Shown piece after piece: positions 9,316 to 17,809 of a stretch of DNA of 64,000 nucleotides. Where the stretch lies: NCBI GenBank assembly GCA_018823325.1, contig JAHJIJ010000002.1, positions 186,001-250,000 on the forward strand, read 5' to 3'. A program made the position numbers and the translations under genes. The notes beneath the pieces are model-generated. The model saw only the letters and a program-made list of their open reading frames with translations, made no database searches and was not told where the DNA came from. The DNA comes from Alphaproteobacteria bacterium (GTDB lineage Bacteria > Pseudomonadota > Alphaproteobacteria > Sphingomonadales > Sphingomonadaceae). Every line of letters starts with the position of its first letter. Position 1 is the first letter of the stretch.

Positions 9316-10302
9316 TCAGGCCGCTGCGGCGAGCAGGCGAGCGAAGGTCTCGGCATCGACATTGCCGCCCGAGAGGGTGACGATCGTTGCATCCGTAACC
9401 GGCACCTTACCGGCGAGAACGGCGGCCAGTGCGGCAGCGCCGCCGGGCTCGACGACGAGGTGTAACTTCTCGAAGGTCGCGCATATCGCGCATGTGACTT
9501 CGGCCGGCGTCACCGCTGCTCCACCGGCAACTCTCCCATTCAAGATATTGAAATTAATTTGGAATGTTCGGGGCGTCTGCAGTGCATCGCAGTCCGTGGG
9601 GTAACTTAGGTCCGCGACGGACTGAATTTCCCCGCAAGCCAGCGAGCGGAGCAGATCGTCATAGCCCTCCGGCTCGGCGAGATAGAGGTCGGCATCCGGA
9701 CAGGCGAGCGCGAGCCCCGCGGCCAGCCCCCCGCCGCCGCAGCAGGCGACGATCCGGTCCGGCCGCTGCCCGGTCCGCGCCTCGAGTTGCGCCGCCGCCT
9801 CGATGCCGACCGTCCCCTGCCCTTCGATGATCCACGGATCGCCATAGGCATGGACAAGCGTGGCGCCGGACTGCGCGACGAGGCCGGCGGCGATCTCGTC
9901 GCGATCCTCGCTGGCCCGGTCGTAGAGATGCACCTGCGCGCCGAGCGCGCGGGTCGCCGCCAGCTTGGCCTGCGGGGCATTGCTCGGCATGACGATGGTC
10001 GCCGCGATGCCCAGCCGCCGGGCGGCCCAGGCAACGCCCTGCGCATGATTGCCGCTGGACACGCCAACGACGCCGCGCGCCCGCTGCTCGGGCGTCAGAT
10101 CGCTGAGGCGATGCCAGGCGCCGCGGATCTTGAAGGCACCAATTGGCTGGAGCATTTCCGCCTTGCACCAGATTGTGCGCCCATCCACCTCGAGCGGGAG
10201 CAGCGGCGTGGGCGGCAGGAGCGCGGCGACCTTCTCCGCCGCACGCAGCACGCCCTCGCGGCTCGGCGCGCGGGCCGGGTCCAGCAATTCTTGTTCTGTC
10301 AC
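9316..10302 (-). CDS. threonine/serine dehydratase, short catabolic-type
   Basis: 328 residues, a fold-type II PLP enzyme. PLP lysine is in GAFKIRG (Lys58). GVSSGNHAQGVA is the substrate loop and CGGGGLAAG the phosphate-binding glycine loop, with SGGN at the end. It lacks the C-terminal ACT-like regulatory domain of biosynthetic IlvA, so it is of the TdcB/serine racemase type: deamination of threonine or serine to the 2-oxo acid. GTG start, preceded by a G-rich stretch. It is divergent from the carboxyspermidine dehydrogenase with only 52 bp between starts, so the two promoters share that gap. Exact substrate is uncertain. Confidence 0.85.
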   Translation of the reverse strand: MTEQELLDPARAPSREGVLRAAEKVAALLPPTPLLPLEVDGRTIWCKAEMLQPIGAFKIRGAWHRLSDLTPEQRARGVVGVSSGNHAQGVAWAARRLGIAATIVMPSNAPQAKLAATRALGAQVHLYDRASEDRDEIAAGLVAQSGATLVHAYGDPWIIEGQGTVGIEAAAQLEARTGQRPDRIVACCGGGGLAAGLALACPDADLYLAEPEGYDDLLRSLACGEIQSVADLSYPTDCDALQTPRTFQINFNILNGRVAGGAAVTPAEVTCAICATFEKLHLVVEPGGAAALAAVLAGKVPVTDATIVTLSGGNVDAETFARLLAAAA

Positions 10303-10354
10303 AGAGCCCCCCTATATGCAGGCGCTTGTCGATTCGACTTATGGAGACTTACAG

Positions 10355-11563
10355 ATGAGCAGGGTGTTGGTCATCGGCGCAGGTGGCGTCGGATCGGTCG
10401 CGGTCCACAAGATGGCGATGAATAGCGACATCTTTAGCGACATCCATCTTGCGAGCCGCACGGTCTCCAAATGCGATGCCATCGCCGCCTCCGTGAAGGA
10501 ACGCACCGGCGTTGCCATTAGCACTTATGCGCTGGACGCCGATGACGTGGCGGCGACGACCGCGCTCATCAAGCAGATCGGCCCCAAGCTGGTCGTAAAC
10601 CTTGCTTTGCCTTATCAGGACCTCGCCATCATGGATGCCTGCCTCGCTGCCGGCGTCAACTACATGGACACCGCCAATTACGAGCCGCGCGACGAGGCGC
10701 ATTTCGAATATAGCTGGCAATGGGCCTATCAGGACCGCTTCAAGGACGCTGGCCTCATGGCGCTGCTCGGCTCCGGTTTCGATCCGGGCGTGACCAGCGT
10801 GTTCGCCAGCTGGCTCAAGAAGCACCATTTCGAGCGGATCGACACGCTCGACATTCTCGACTGCAATGGCGGCGACCATGGCCAGCACTTCGCCACCAAC
10901 TTCAATCCCGAGATCAATATCCGCGAAGTGACTGCGCCTGCGCGGCACTGGGAGAATGGCGAGTGGGTGACGACGCCTGCCCTCTCCCACAAGCAGAGCT
11001 TCGACTTCGAGGCGGTCGGCCCCAAGAACATGTACCTCATGTATCATGAGGAACTGGAGAGCCTGGCCAAGCACCTGCCCGAGATCAAGCGCATCCGCTT
11101 CTGGATGACCTTCGGCGATGCTTATCTCAAGCATCTGGAAGTGCTGCAGAATGTCGGCATGACGCGGATCGATCCGGTGATCTACAATGGCGTGGAGATC
11201 ATCCCGCTGCAGTTCCTCAAGGCCGTGCTGCCCGAGCCTGCCAGCCTTGGCTCCACGACCAAGGGCAAGACCAACATCGGCGACATCGCCACGGGCCTGG
11301 GCAAGGACGGCAAGGACAAGACGCTCTACGTCTACAACATCTGTGACCATGAGGACGCCTATGCCGAGACCGGCAATCAGGCCGTGAGCTACACCACCGG
11401 CGTGCCGGCGATGATCGGCGCGGCGCTGATGCTGCAGGGCCTGTGGTCCGGCGCCGGCGTGTTCAACATCGAGCAGCTCGATCCCGATCCGTTCATGGAC
11501 ATGCTGAACAAGCATGGGCTCCCGTGGCAAGTGAAGGAACTCGACGGGCCGCTGCCCTTCTGA
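10355..11563 (+). CDS. carboxy(nor)spermidine dehydrogenase (saccharopine dehydrogenase family)
   Basis: 402 residues. The N-terminal Rossmann motif is VLVIGAGGVGSVA (residues 4-16), typical of saccharopine dehydrogenase-like NADPH enzymes. Family members paired with a NspC-type decarboxylase condense putrescine with aspartate semialdehyde to carboxyspermidine (or 1,3-diaminopropane to carboxynorspermidine). The pairing holds here: the decarboxylase gene follows after one small gene. GGAG 8 bp before the ATG at 10355 decides this start over an upstream in-frame ATG at 10316. The stop overlaps the lipoprotein start as ATGA. With the ornithine decarboxylase at 17.8 kb this makes a full route from ornithine to spermidine. 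Confidence 0.88.
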   Translation: MSRVLVIGAGGVGSVAVHKMAMNSDIFSDIHLASRTVSKCDAIAASVKERTGVAISTYALDADDVAATTALIKQIGPKLVVNLALPYQDLAIMDACLAAGVNYMDTANYEPRDEAHFEYSWQWAYQDRFKDAGLMALLGSGFDPGVTSVFASWLKKHHFERIDTLDILDCNGGDHGQHFATNFNPEINIREVTAPARHWENGEWVTTPALSHKQSFDFEAVGPKNMYLMYHEELESLAKHLPEIKRIRFWMTFGDAYLKHLEVLQNVGMTRIDPVIYNGVEIIPLQFLKAVLPEPASLGSTTKGKTNIGDIATGLGKDGKDKTLYVYNICDHEDAYAETGNQAVSYTTGVPAMIGAALMLQGLWSGAGVFNIEQLDPDPFMDMLNKHGLPWQVKELDGPLPF

Positions 11564-11940
11564 TGGGCCGCATCCGCATCAGCATCGGGCTGATGGGCGC
11601 AGCGCTGGCGCTTGTGGTGAGCGGCTGCGTGCCGCAGATCGGTCTGGTCGATGGCGTGCCGTCTGCCGAGTTGAACCGCTGCGCGCGTCAGGGTGGCTCG
11701 CTGCAGGCACGCGGACGGGCGCAGACGGTGATGTGCGTCGTGCCCTATGCGGATGCCGGCAAGAGCTGCTCCTCGAACAAGGATTGCCAGGGCCGCTGCC
11801 TTGCCCAGCCGGGCAAGGACGGCAATCTGCCGCTCGACGAGCAGAAGGCGCCGGGCCGTTGCCAGGCCGACGACAAATTATTCGGATGCTTTGCCGAACT
11901 GGAAGGCGGCAAGGTCGTTCGATCGATGTGCATTGATTAG
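11563..11940 (+). CDS. small cysteine-rich lipoprotein between the two carboxyspermidine enzymes
   Basis: 125 residues. A signal peptide (about residues 1-20) ends in the lipobox VVSGC. After the lipid cysteine there are eight more cysteines (in NRC, VMC, KSC, KDC, GRC, GRC, FGC and SMC contexts), an even number that could form four disulfides in the periplasm. I do not recognise the family. It overlaps the stop of the dehydrogenase (ATGA) and lies 69 bp before the decarboxylase, so it is almost certainly in the same transcript as the cytoplasmic polyamine enzymes. Start is fixed by the overlap and the signal peptide. Function unknown. Confidence 0.8.
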   Translation: MGRIRISIGLMGAALALVVSGCVPQIGLVDGVPSAELNRCARQGGSLQARGRAQTVMCVVPYADAGKSCSSNKDCQGRCLAQPGKDGNLPLDEQKAPGRCQADDKLFGCFAELEGGKVVRSMCID

Positions 11941-12009
11941 TGCGTGCATTGACTAGGGCGTGCGGCAGACCCACCTGCGCCGCGACACCATTTGACCGGA
12001 GCTGACCCC

Positions 12010-13197
12010 ATGGAAACCCGAGCCGGCGATCCCGGCGCCTTCGCGCGCTTCGATCTCAACCGCGTGCCCTCGCCCGCCTTCGTGGTCGATGCCGCGGCGA
12101 TCCGCCGCAACCTCGCGATCCTCAAGGACGTGCGGGACCGGGGCGGGATCAAGATGCTCGCCGCGCTCAAGGCCTTCTCCATGTGGTCGCTCGGCCCCAC
12201 GGTCTCGGCCTATCTCGACGGCGTCTGCGCCTCCGGCCTGTATGAAGCGCGGCTGGGACGCGAGGAATATACCGGGCTCGACGAGAAGGGCGAGGTCGCG
12301 ACCTACTGCGCGGGCTACAAGGCGGCCGACCTGCCGGAAATCTGCATGCTGTCCGACCACATCATCTTCAACTCGCCCGGCCAGCACGCGCGCTTCCGGC
12401 ACATTCTCGATGCGCAGCGGGCGCAAGGCATGAGCTTCGACGTGGGGCTGCGGATCAATCCGCTCCATGCCGAGGGCGAAGTGGCAAAATACGATCCCTG
12501 CCAGCCCAGCAGCCGGCTCGGCTTCCCCATCGACCAGCTTCTCCCTGACCATCTCGACGGCGTGGACGGCATTCACTTCCACACGCTGTGCGAGCAGGAT
12601 TTCGTGCCGCTGGGCCGCACCTGGGCAGCAGTGGAGCCGAGCCTCAAGCGCTTCTTCGGCCAGCTCAAATGGCTGAACTTCGGCGGCGGCCACCATATCA
12701 CCCGCGCTGACTATCAGCGCGAGGAGCTGATTGCCTTCCTCCAGCAGGTGCGGCGCGAAACGGGGCTCGAGGTCTATCTGGAGCCCGGCGAGGCGGTGGC
12801 ACTGGACGCGGGGATCCTCGTGGGCGAGATCCTCGACGTCATCGACAATGGCATGCCGGTGGCGGTCGTGGACATTTCCGCGACCTGCCACATGCCGGAC
12901 GTGATCGAGGCGCCCTATCGCCCCGCCATGCTCGGCGAGCAGCCGGGCGGCGATCTGGTGCGGCTGGGCGGCCCATCCTGCCTCGCGGGCGACATCATCG
13001 GCGACTATGCCCTGCCCGTCCCTGCCGAACCGGGCCGGCGCATCGCCTTCCTCGATCAGGCGCATTATTCGATGGTGAAGACCAATACGTTCAACGGCGT
13101 GCCCCTGCCCTCCATCTGGCTGTGGGACAGCGAGACGGATGACCTGCAGGAAGTTCGCCAGTTCGGCTACGAGGACTTCAAAGGACGTCTTAGCTGA
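12010..13197 (+). CDS. nspC: carboxy(nor)spermidine decarboxylase
   Basis: 395 residues, an alanine-racemase-fold PLP decarboxylase. The PLP lysine is in LAALKAFSMW (about residue 57). The phosphate loop LNFGGGHHI and the E-P-G in YLEPGEAVA follow the family, with CHMPDV and a DQAHYSMVK segment near the end. It decarboxylates carboxyspermidine to spermidine, the last step of the alternative spermidine route. The ATG at 12010 has GGAG 8 bp upstream; a TTG six codons earlier is open but less likely. The stop codon lies inside the first of three 11-bp repeats that precede the chemoreceptor gene. Confidence 0.92.
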   Translation: METRAGDPGAFARFDLNRVPSPAFVVDAAAIRRNLAILKDVRDRGGIKMLAALKAFSMWSLGPTVSAYLDGVCASGLYEARLGREEYTGLDEKGEVATYCAGYKAADLPEICMLSDHIIFNSPGQHARFRHILDAQRAQGMSFDVGLRINPLHAEGEVAKYDPCQPSSRLGFPIDQLLPDHLDGVDGIHFHTLCEQDFVPLGRTWAAVEPSLKRFFGQLKWLNFGGGHHITRADYQREELIAFLQQVRRETGLEVYLEPGEAVALDAGILVGEILDVIDNGMPVAVVDISATCHMPDVIEAPYRPAMLGEQPGGDLVRLGGPSCLAGDIIGDYALPVPAEPGRRIAFLDQAHYSMVKTNTFNGVPLPSIWLWDSETDDLQEVRQFGYEDFKGRLS

Positions 13198-13226
13198 CAC
13201 AGAATTGACATAAAACTGTCACAATA
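13194..13226 (+). promoter_or_regulatory. Pho-box-like array of three 11-bp repeats
   Basis: Three tandem 11-mers, CTGACACAGAA, TTGACATAAAA and CTGTCACAATA, are in perfect 11-bp register, one turn of DNA. The last two together give TTGACATAAAACTGTCAC, matching the PhoB box CTGTCATAAA(T/A)CTGTCA(T/C) at 16 of 18 positions. The first repeat overlaps the nspC stop codon. The array is 74-106 bp before the chemoreceptor gene, the only gene it can drive on the plus strand. Confidence 0.6.
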
Positions 13227-13299
13227 ACCCGTTGATTTTGGGTGGATCGTTGCCGGTGGATAACGAATCTTTTACCAGCGGGAACTTACAGACCCGCAC

Positions 13300-14640
13300 A
13301 TGACAATCGGCGGGCCTGCACAACCGGAAACACAGGATGAAGAAGCCGCCGTCGCGCGGCTTCGGATGGCAGGCAGTGAGCATATGTGGGCGCGCCTTGG
13401 CGCCTCCTCCATGGAAATCATCGATCTGTTCCGACGCCATATGGGCCTGCGCCTGCTGCCACTGGTCGACGAGGCGGATCGGCCCGTTGGCGCGATCTAC
13501 GAGGAGGACGTGCGCAACATCCTGTTCAATCCCTTCGGCCATGCCCTGCTCAGCAATCCAGGAGTCGATCTGGCCTTTGGTCAACGAGCGCAAACTTGCC
13601 CCGTCGCCGAAATGAATCGCGGCATAAGCGGCCTGCTCGCCGTTCACGCGCGGGGAGGCGGCAAGGAAGCGATCATCGTTACGCGCGGCGGGCGCTATGC
13701 GGGATTTGTTCCCAACAGCGCGCTGATCGCCGCCGCAAATACGCAGGAGCTGGAGCGGCTGCGCGCGCGGGAGGCCGAACTGGAAGAGCTACGGCGAATC
13801 AGTGCCGGGTTCGAGCAGGATATCCAACGACTTTCAGGGACGCTTGGCGACATGGCCGCCATGCTCCAGCGCAGCGCAACCGGCACCGCCGAGCGCAGCG
13901 AGGACAATAATGACCATGCCCTGCAAGTGCTCACGGCAGCCGCTCAAACGGGCGCGATGATGGACGATGTCGCCCGGGCGAGCGCGGCGCTGGTCCAGTC
14001 GCTGGGCCGCCTGGACCGGGAAACCGAGCAAGCACGCACGGTTGCCGTGGAAGCCGTTGCACGCGTCGATGCCAGCGCCACGCAGGCGCAGGCGCTCGAC
14101 CAGGCAACGGAATCGATCGAGACGATCACGGCCTCCATCGAGATGCTGGCGCGATCGGTCAATCTGCTCTCGCTTAATGCCTCCATCGAAGCCGCGCGGG
14201 CTGGCGATGCCGGGCGGGGCTTTGCCGTGGTGGCCAATGAAGTGCGTGCGCTGGCGCTGCAGACCGGCGAGGCGGCGAACGGCATCAGAGCGCACGCCAT
14301 GACGGTACGCAAGACCGTCGACTCCGTAATCGGCGCGCAAGCAGGGCTCGAGCAGGTGATCGCCAGCGTGAAGCAGATTGCGGAGGGCGTGACCGAATCG
14401 GTGAGTGCGCAACGCGCCCTCTCGCTGCAGCTTGCTGCCGGTGCCGACCAGGCAGTGACGGCTAGCAAGGAGATCGAAGCGCGGATCGTGCAGATTTCCG
14501 GCAACGCGCGCGCGGCCACCGCCGGCGCACAGGAGCTGGCGCGTACGGCCCATGATCTGGGCGATTCCTCGACATTGCTGTCCCGCCGCGTCGGGCTGTT
14601 TCTGGACGAGATTGCCGTGCGGGACAGCGCGGCAGCCTGA
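13300..14640 (+). CDS. soluble methyl-accepting chemotaxis protein with CBS-like N-terminal sensor
   Basis: 446 residues with no transmembrane helix. Residues ~25-160 resemble the paired CBS-like module seen in front of some signalling domains (segments [18 protein letters not shown] and a second copy ending GFVPNSALI). A coiled-coil linker follows (about 145-175, rich in E, L and R). The MCP signalling domain has its hairpin tip near residues 288-330 ([28 protein letters not shown]). It should therefore report a cytoplasmic cue to CheA/CheW. No HAMP domain. The start ATG has only a weak ribosome site. An array of Pho-box-like repeats lies upstream; a weaker 6-of-8 CtrA-like match is at 13260-13274. 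Confidence 0.88.
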   Translation: MTIGGPAQPETQDEEAAVARLRMAGSEHMWARLGASSMEIIDLFRRHMGLRLLPLVDEADRPVGAIYEEDVRNILFNPFGHALLSNPGVDLAFGQRAQTCPVAEMNRGISGLLAVHARGGGKEAIIVTRGGRYAGFVPNSALIAAANTQELERLRAREAELEELRRISAGFEQDIQRLSGTLGDMAAMLQRSATGTAERSEDNNDHALQVLTAAAQTGAMMDDVARASAALVQSLGRLDRETEQARTVAVEAVARVDASATQAQALDQATESIETITASIEMLARSVNLLSLNASIEAARAGDAGRGFAVVANEVRALALQTGEAANGIRAHAMTVRKTVDSVIGAQAGLEQVIASVKQIAEGVTESVSAQRALSLQLAAGADQAVTASKEIEARIVQISGNARAATAGAQELARTAHDLGDSSTLLSRRVGLFLDEIAVRDSAAA

Positions 14641-14646
14641 GGCTGA

Positions 14647-16530
14647 TCAGGGCCGCTCGCGCCGCCGAATCCGGAAAGCGGACTTCCCTCTATTGCGCCG
14701 TCCGCTTGTCTCGCCGCCGCGCTTGACGAAATAAAGCGCCAGCAAGGCAATGACAATCAGCCCCGATGTCGGGAACAGCCAGGGGCCGGGCAGCAGGTCC
14801 CACGCATAAATGCTCTGCCAGATCTGGCTGCCCTCGAAGAGATCCTTGGGAATGGCGATCAGGGCGAGCAGCGCGAGAGCACCGAGCAGGCGATTGGTGC
14901 GCCGCTCCGAATAGGCGCTGGCCAGCGTGGAGACATCCTCGACCAGATTTTCCAGCCGATCGAGCGCTTCATGGACCTCATCGAAACGGTCGTTGATGCC
15001 CATCTTGTCCCGGACCGCATCCAGCGCGGCCTTCTCCTTGGGGTAGCGGAACATGTTTCCGCAGCGATGAATGGACTTCCAGCGGAAGATCTCCAGTCGC
15101 TCGCGCAGGTTCCGCTCGTGAACGCCGGTCTTCTGCCCGAACGCGCGTGAGGCGCTATCGAGCAGGTCCATCACGTCCGCCAGCGGCTCGGCGCGGAAGC
15201 TGGTGCGTTCGCTCTCCCCCGCCAGTTTGCCGGTCGGATCGTAGATCAGATTTTCCAGCATCTGCTCCATGTCCGAGACGACCTGCTGGTCATGCACGGC
15301 CACCATCCAGGTGAGGAACAGATAAGGGCAGGTGCCGAGCGCGCTCTGCCCCTCGCGGAAGGACCGCCAGCTTGCGCCGACCTCGAGCATGAAGCGCGGA
15401 TGGGTGAACAGGGCGGATTCGACTGAATGGGTGGCAGGGCGCGTGGAATCATGGACTTCCGACTCATCCTGATAGGGAAAGTCGCACACGCCCGTGGCCA
15501 GGCCGGCGAGTGCAAGAAGCGCGCGATCGATGTCGTTGCCGGACTGGCGATGGCAGCGATCGTCCGCAAGGCCGCAGGCCGCCGCAGCCTGTGTCCAGTC
15601 ACTCTCCAGCCTGTCCAGCGACGCGGGGCGCTCAGGCGTTGTCGTGGCCTGCGGATCGAGCCTCTCGCGTACATAGGCAGCGGCCTGCTGCATCGGCTCA
15701 TCCTCCACGCCCATGCACAGGCTGACGAGGTGATCGGCGGTCAAAGTCTCGGGCAGCTCGCTTTCCCGCACCAGGTCGAAGGGAATGAGCAGATCGGCAA
15801 CGGCATTGAGAGCATCGTCGCCGCCGGGCGTGGTGCCCGGCACCGCTCGGGTCCGCAACTGACGCAGACGGGCGTTGGCGAAGTCGGCGAGTGAGAGCGC
15901 TTCTCCACCCATGCGAAAGCCGAGATAGCGGGGGTTTTCCGCACATTTCGGCTGGAGCAGGAGCTGCTCGATCTGCAGCAGGGCATATTCGTCCAGCCCC
16001 GTGCAGTCCGGGCACTGGACCAGCGTGACGACATAATAAACCTGCCCGCTCTCGAACACGCAGAAGCTGTCACGCAGCATCAGGGGGATTTCGCGCAGGG
16101 CCTCAGGCACGTCGAGGCGCGTGACCTCCCCTTCTGCCTCATATTCCCAGCAAGGCGGGCGCACGAGCGCGACCTCGCGGCTCTGCGCATCCTCCGGCGC
16201 CCCGGAGGCAAGCACCAGCAAAGGGCGCCCATTGACGCCGGGATCGCCATTGGTGACATCATCAAGGAAAGAACGCACCGGCTCGATGAGCGCATTGTGC
16301 AAACGGGCGCGGCGCCCGTCATCGCCTGGCGCTTGCGCGGCTTCGTCCGGATCGAGATGGCGCGACAGGGCCACGAGACGGAAAGCGGTCCAGTTGTCCG
16401 GGCTGGCATGGCCGCGCGCGGGCGAGACATCAAAGGCAAGGCTTACCGAGACGGCGCCCAGATTCGGGAAGATCGCGCATTCGTTGAAATGTCGGCCCGC
16501 CACGCTCAACGTCCCCACCTTGTCGGCCAC
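14647..16530 (-). CDS. uncharacterised 627-residue protein with two C-terminal transmembrane helices
   Basis: I do not recognise the family. A long soluble N-terminal part contains acidic and aromatic segments. The region before the membrane part is predicted helical and coiled (DRFDEVHEALDRLENLVEDV). Two hydrophobic helices follow close to the C-terminus (LLGALALLALIAIP and LIVIALLALYFV), and a strongly basic tail (RRNRGKSAFRIRRR) ends the protein. The overall layout, a large cytoplasmic domain followed by two helices, recalls CorA-type channels, but there is no GMN motif. GTG start. It follows the acyltransferase-like gene by 15 bp and shares its transcript. Confidence 0.7.
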   Translation of the reverse strand: MADKVGTLSVAGRHFNECAIFPNLGAVSVSLAFDVSPARGHASPDNWTAFRLVALSRHLDPDEAAQAPGDDGRRARLHNALIEPVRSFLDDVTNGDPGVNGRPLLVLASGAPEDAQSREVALVRPPCWEYEAEGEVTRLDVPEALREIPLMLRDSFCVFESGQVYYVVTLVQCPDCTGLDEYALLQIEQLLLQPKCAENPRYLGFRMGGEALSLADFANARLRQLRTRAVPGTTPGGDDALNAVADLLIPFDLVRESELPETLTADHLVSLCMGVEDEPMQQAAAYVRERLDPQATTTPERPASLDRLESDWTQAAAACGLADDRCHRQSGNDIDRALLALAGLATGVCDFPYQDESEVHDSTRPATHSVESALFTHPRFMLEVGASWRSFREGQSALGTCPYLFLTWMVAVHDQQVVSDMEQMLENLIYDPTGKLAGESERTSFRAEPLADVMDLLDSASRAFGQKTGVHERNLRERLEIFRWKSIHRCGNMFRYPKEKAALDAVRDKMGINDRFDEVHEALDRLENLVEDVSTLASAYSERRTNRLLGALALLALIAIPKDLFEGSQIWQSIYAWDLLPGPWLFPTSGLIVIALLALYFVKRGGETSGRRNRGKSAFRIRRRERP

Positions 16531-16545
16531 GCCCCGGCCGCGCCG

Positions 16546-17460
16546 TCAGTCCCCCAGCAGGTGCAACGCCTCACGAACCGAGCCGAAGGACCGGCCCGCC
16601 GCCCGCGCGACCTCGTCCCGCTGCCCTGCAAGGGAGAGTAGAGCGGCAGGATCGAGAAGCGCAATGCGTTTCCGACCCGCGCAGAGCATTTCCAGCGCAT
16701 CGATCTGTGCCGAGGCGGAGGGGACGCTGGCGAGCGGCGCGCCCTTGAGCACGGAGATGGCGAAGAATTTGCGCAGATGATCGAGCAACGTGCAAGCGGG
16801 CAAGTCGGCCTCCGCACTCAACACGCCGTAGATGAGCGATTCGTCGGGTTCCGCATCGGGCGTCAGCGGTGGCTGGATGTAAGGGAAATCGATCACCCGC
16901 GCGCCGCGTTTGGCCCATATCCTCAGCCGGTCGAGCTGATCGATGCCCGTGAACGCAGTATCGCGCACATAATCCTGCGGCGACATGGCGAAGGGATCGT
17001 TCAGTTCGATGAAGACGAGCGGCTCGCCCTCCCCGTTCATGACCTCCAATATCGCCTGACGGACAGCGGCCAGCATGGCACTTAAGCGACCCCGCCCCCG
17101 CGCGCCTTCATCAATGTAGATGTAATTGAGGTTGGCGGAGAGGCACATGCCATCCTCGTCGCGCACGGACATGGCGATGAAGTTCGCGCCGCCGACGAAT
17201 TGCGTTGTCCCGCTTTCCCGCGCGATCAGGCAAACCTCGGCGAAGGGACCATGTTCCCGCGCGAGACGGGCGCCGGTCTCATCATGATTGAGGGCAAGGC
17301 ATGCGGCGAAACCGGCTGCGTCTTCCTTCTCGTTGGGGAGAACGAAGGCGCGATCATAGCCTGCGAAGAATGCATCGAACACAGCATTGCCTGCGCGGTC
17401 GGTCAGCGCCATTTCCAGCGACGTGCCCAAGACCGGATGCCATTGCGCCTGAATTGCCAC
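16546..17460 (-). CDS. GNAT-type N-acyltransferase-like protein
   Basis: 304 residues from the GTG at 17460, chosen because GGGAGACA lies directly upstream and the longer open frame adds low-complexity, non-conserved sequence. The middle of the N-terminal half shows a GNAT-like fold: a long strand LSANLNYIYIDEGARGRGRLSAMLAAVRQ, in which RGRGR matches the acetyl-CoA pyrophosphate loop, followed by VFIELNDP. The C-terminal ~100 residues are helical and unassigned. It is the first gene of a two-gene minus-strand unit, divergent from the ornithine decarboxylase. That position suggests, but does not show, polyamine or membrane-linked acylation. Confidence 0.65.
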   Translation of the reverse strand: MAIQAQWHPVLGTSLEMALTDRAGNAVFDAFFAGYDRAFVLPNEKEDAAGFAACLALNHDETGARLAREHGPFAEVCLIARESGTTQFVGGANFIAMSVRDEDGMCLSANLNYIYIDEGARGRGRLSAMLAAVRQAILEVMNGEGEPLVFIELNDPFAMSPQDYVRDTAFTGIDQLDRLRIWAKRGARVIDFPYIQPPLTPDAEPDESLIYGVLSAEADLPACTLLDHLRKFFAISVLKGAPLASVPSASAQIDALEMLCAGRKRIALLDPAALLSLAGQRDEVARAAGRSFGSVREALHLLGD

Positions 17461-17752
17461 ACTGTCTCCCGGCCCTGAGGGAATCCAAGATCGCCCCTTA
17501 GGCGGCGAGCGAGCTGGTGACCAGCGCGAACATGCGGGCGAATCGCAGGAACCGCCAAAGCCGGATTGCCCCGCCCGAACGGATTCGAAACACGGCTCGC
17601 CCTGTGGCCGAAATGTGCCATCGCGAGGCAGGAAAGGCGCAAAGTGCCCGATTTCCTGCCGTATGACCCAAATCCACACTGTGACTCAAATTTGACCCCC
17701 GATCTTTACAGGGGGGACCGCAGGCCATATATGCGCACCCCTGCTGCCCCAT
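17461..17752. other. divergent intergenic region, upstream part
   Basis: This is the first part of the 349-bp gap between the acyltransferase-like gene and the ornithine decarboxylase. It must hold the promoters of both. I see no clear -35/-10 pair. A short CCCCC/GGGGG pair (17696-17700 and 17711-17715) begins the folded decarboxylase leader. Open frames across it on both strands look like shadows. Confidence 0.4.
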
Positions 17753-17804
17753 GGGACTTCCACCGCAAGGCAGCTCTTTTCGACTGCAATCCACTGGAGG
17801 TCCC
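17696..17804 (+). ncRNA. structured leader of the ornithine decarboxylase, speF-motif-like, sequestering the ribosome site
   Basis: GGGACTTCCA (17753-17762) pairs with TGGAGGTCCC (17795-17804) over 10 bp with one G-U, hiding the GGAGG ribosome site. A GCAG/CTGC pair sits inside this loop. Upstream, GCAGG/CCTGC and GGGG/CCCC pairs form further stems. Alphaproteobacteria are known to carry a conserved RNA called the speF motif in front of ornithine decarboxylase genes; position and taxon fit, but I could not compare it with the Rfam model. Confidence 0.6.
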
Positions 17805-17808
17805 TTGA
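17731..17808 (+). CDS. 25-codon upstream ORF (candidate leader peptide) of the ornithine decarboxylase
   Basis: ATG at 17731 opens a 25-residue reading frame ending in TGA at 17806-17808, one base before the TTG start of the decarboxylase. The peptide contains PWDFHRK in its middle and FDCNP then LEVP at the end. Its last codons contain the GGAGG that serves the decarboxylase, so ribosomes translating or stalling here would directly control that site. A weak AGG precedes its ATG. No homologue is claimed. The nearest concept is the SpeFL leader peptide, which senses ornithine in enterobacteria. Confidence 0.45.
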   Translation: MRTPAAPWDFHRKAALFDCNPLEVP

Positions 17809-17809
17809 A

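Noticed and set aside
10316..10354. Upstream in-frame ATG of the carboxyspermidine dehydrogenase
   Set aside because: It lacks a ribosome site, and the ATG at 10355 has GGAG at correct spacing and begins with the Rossmann strand.
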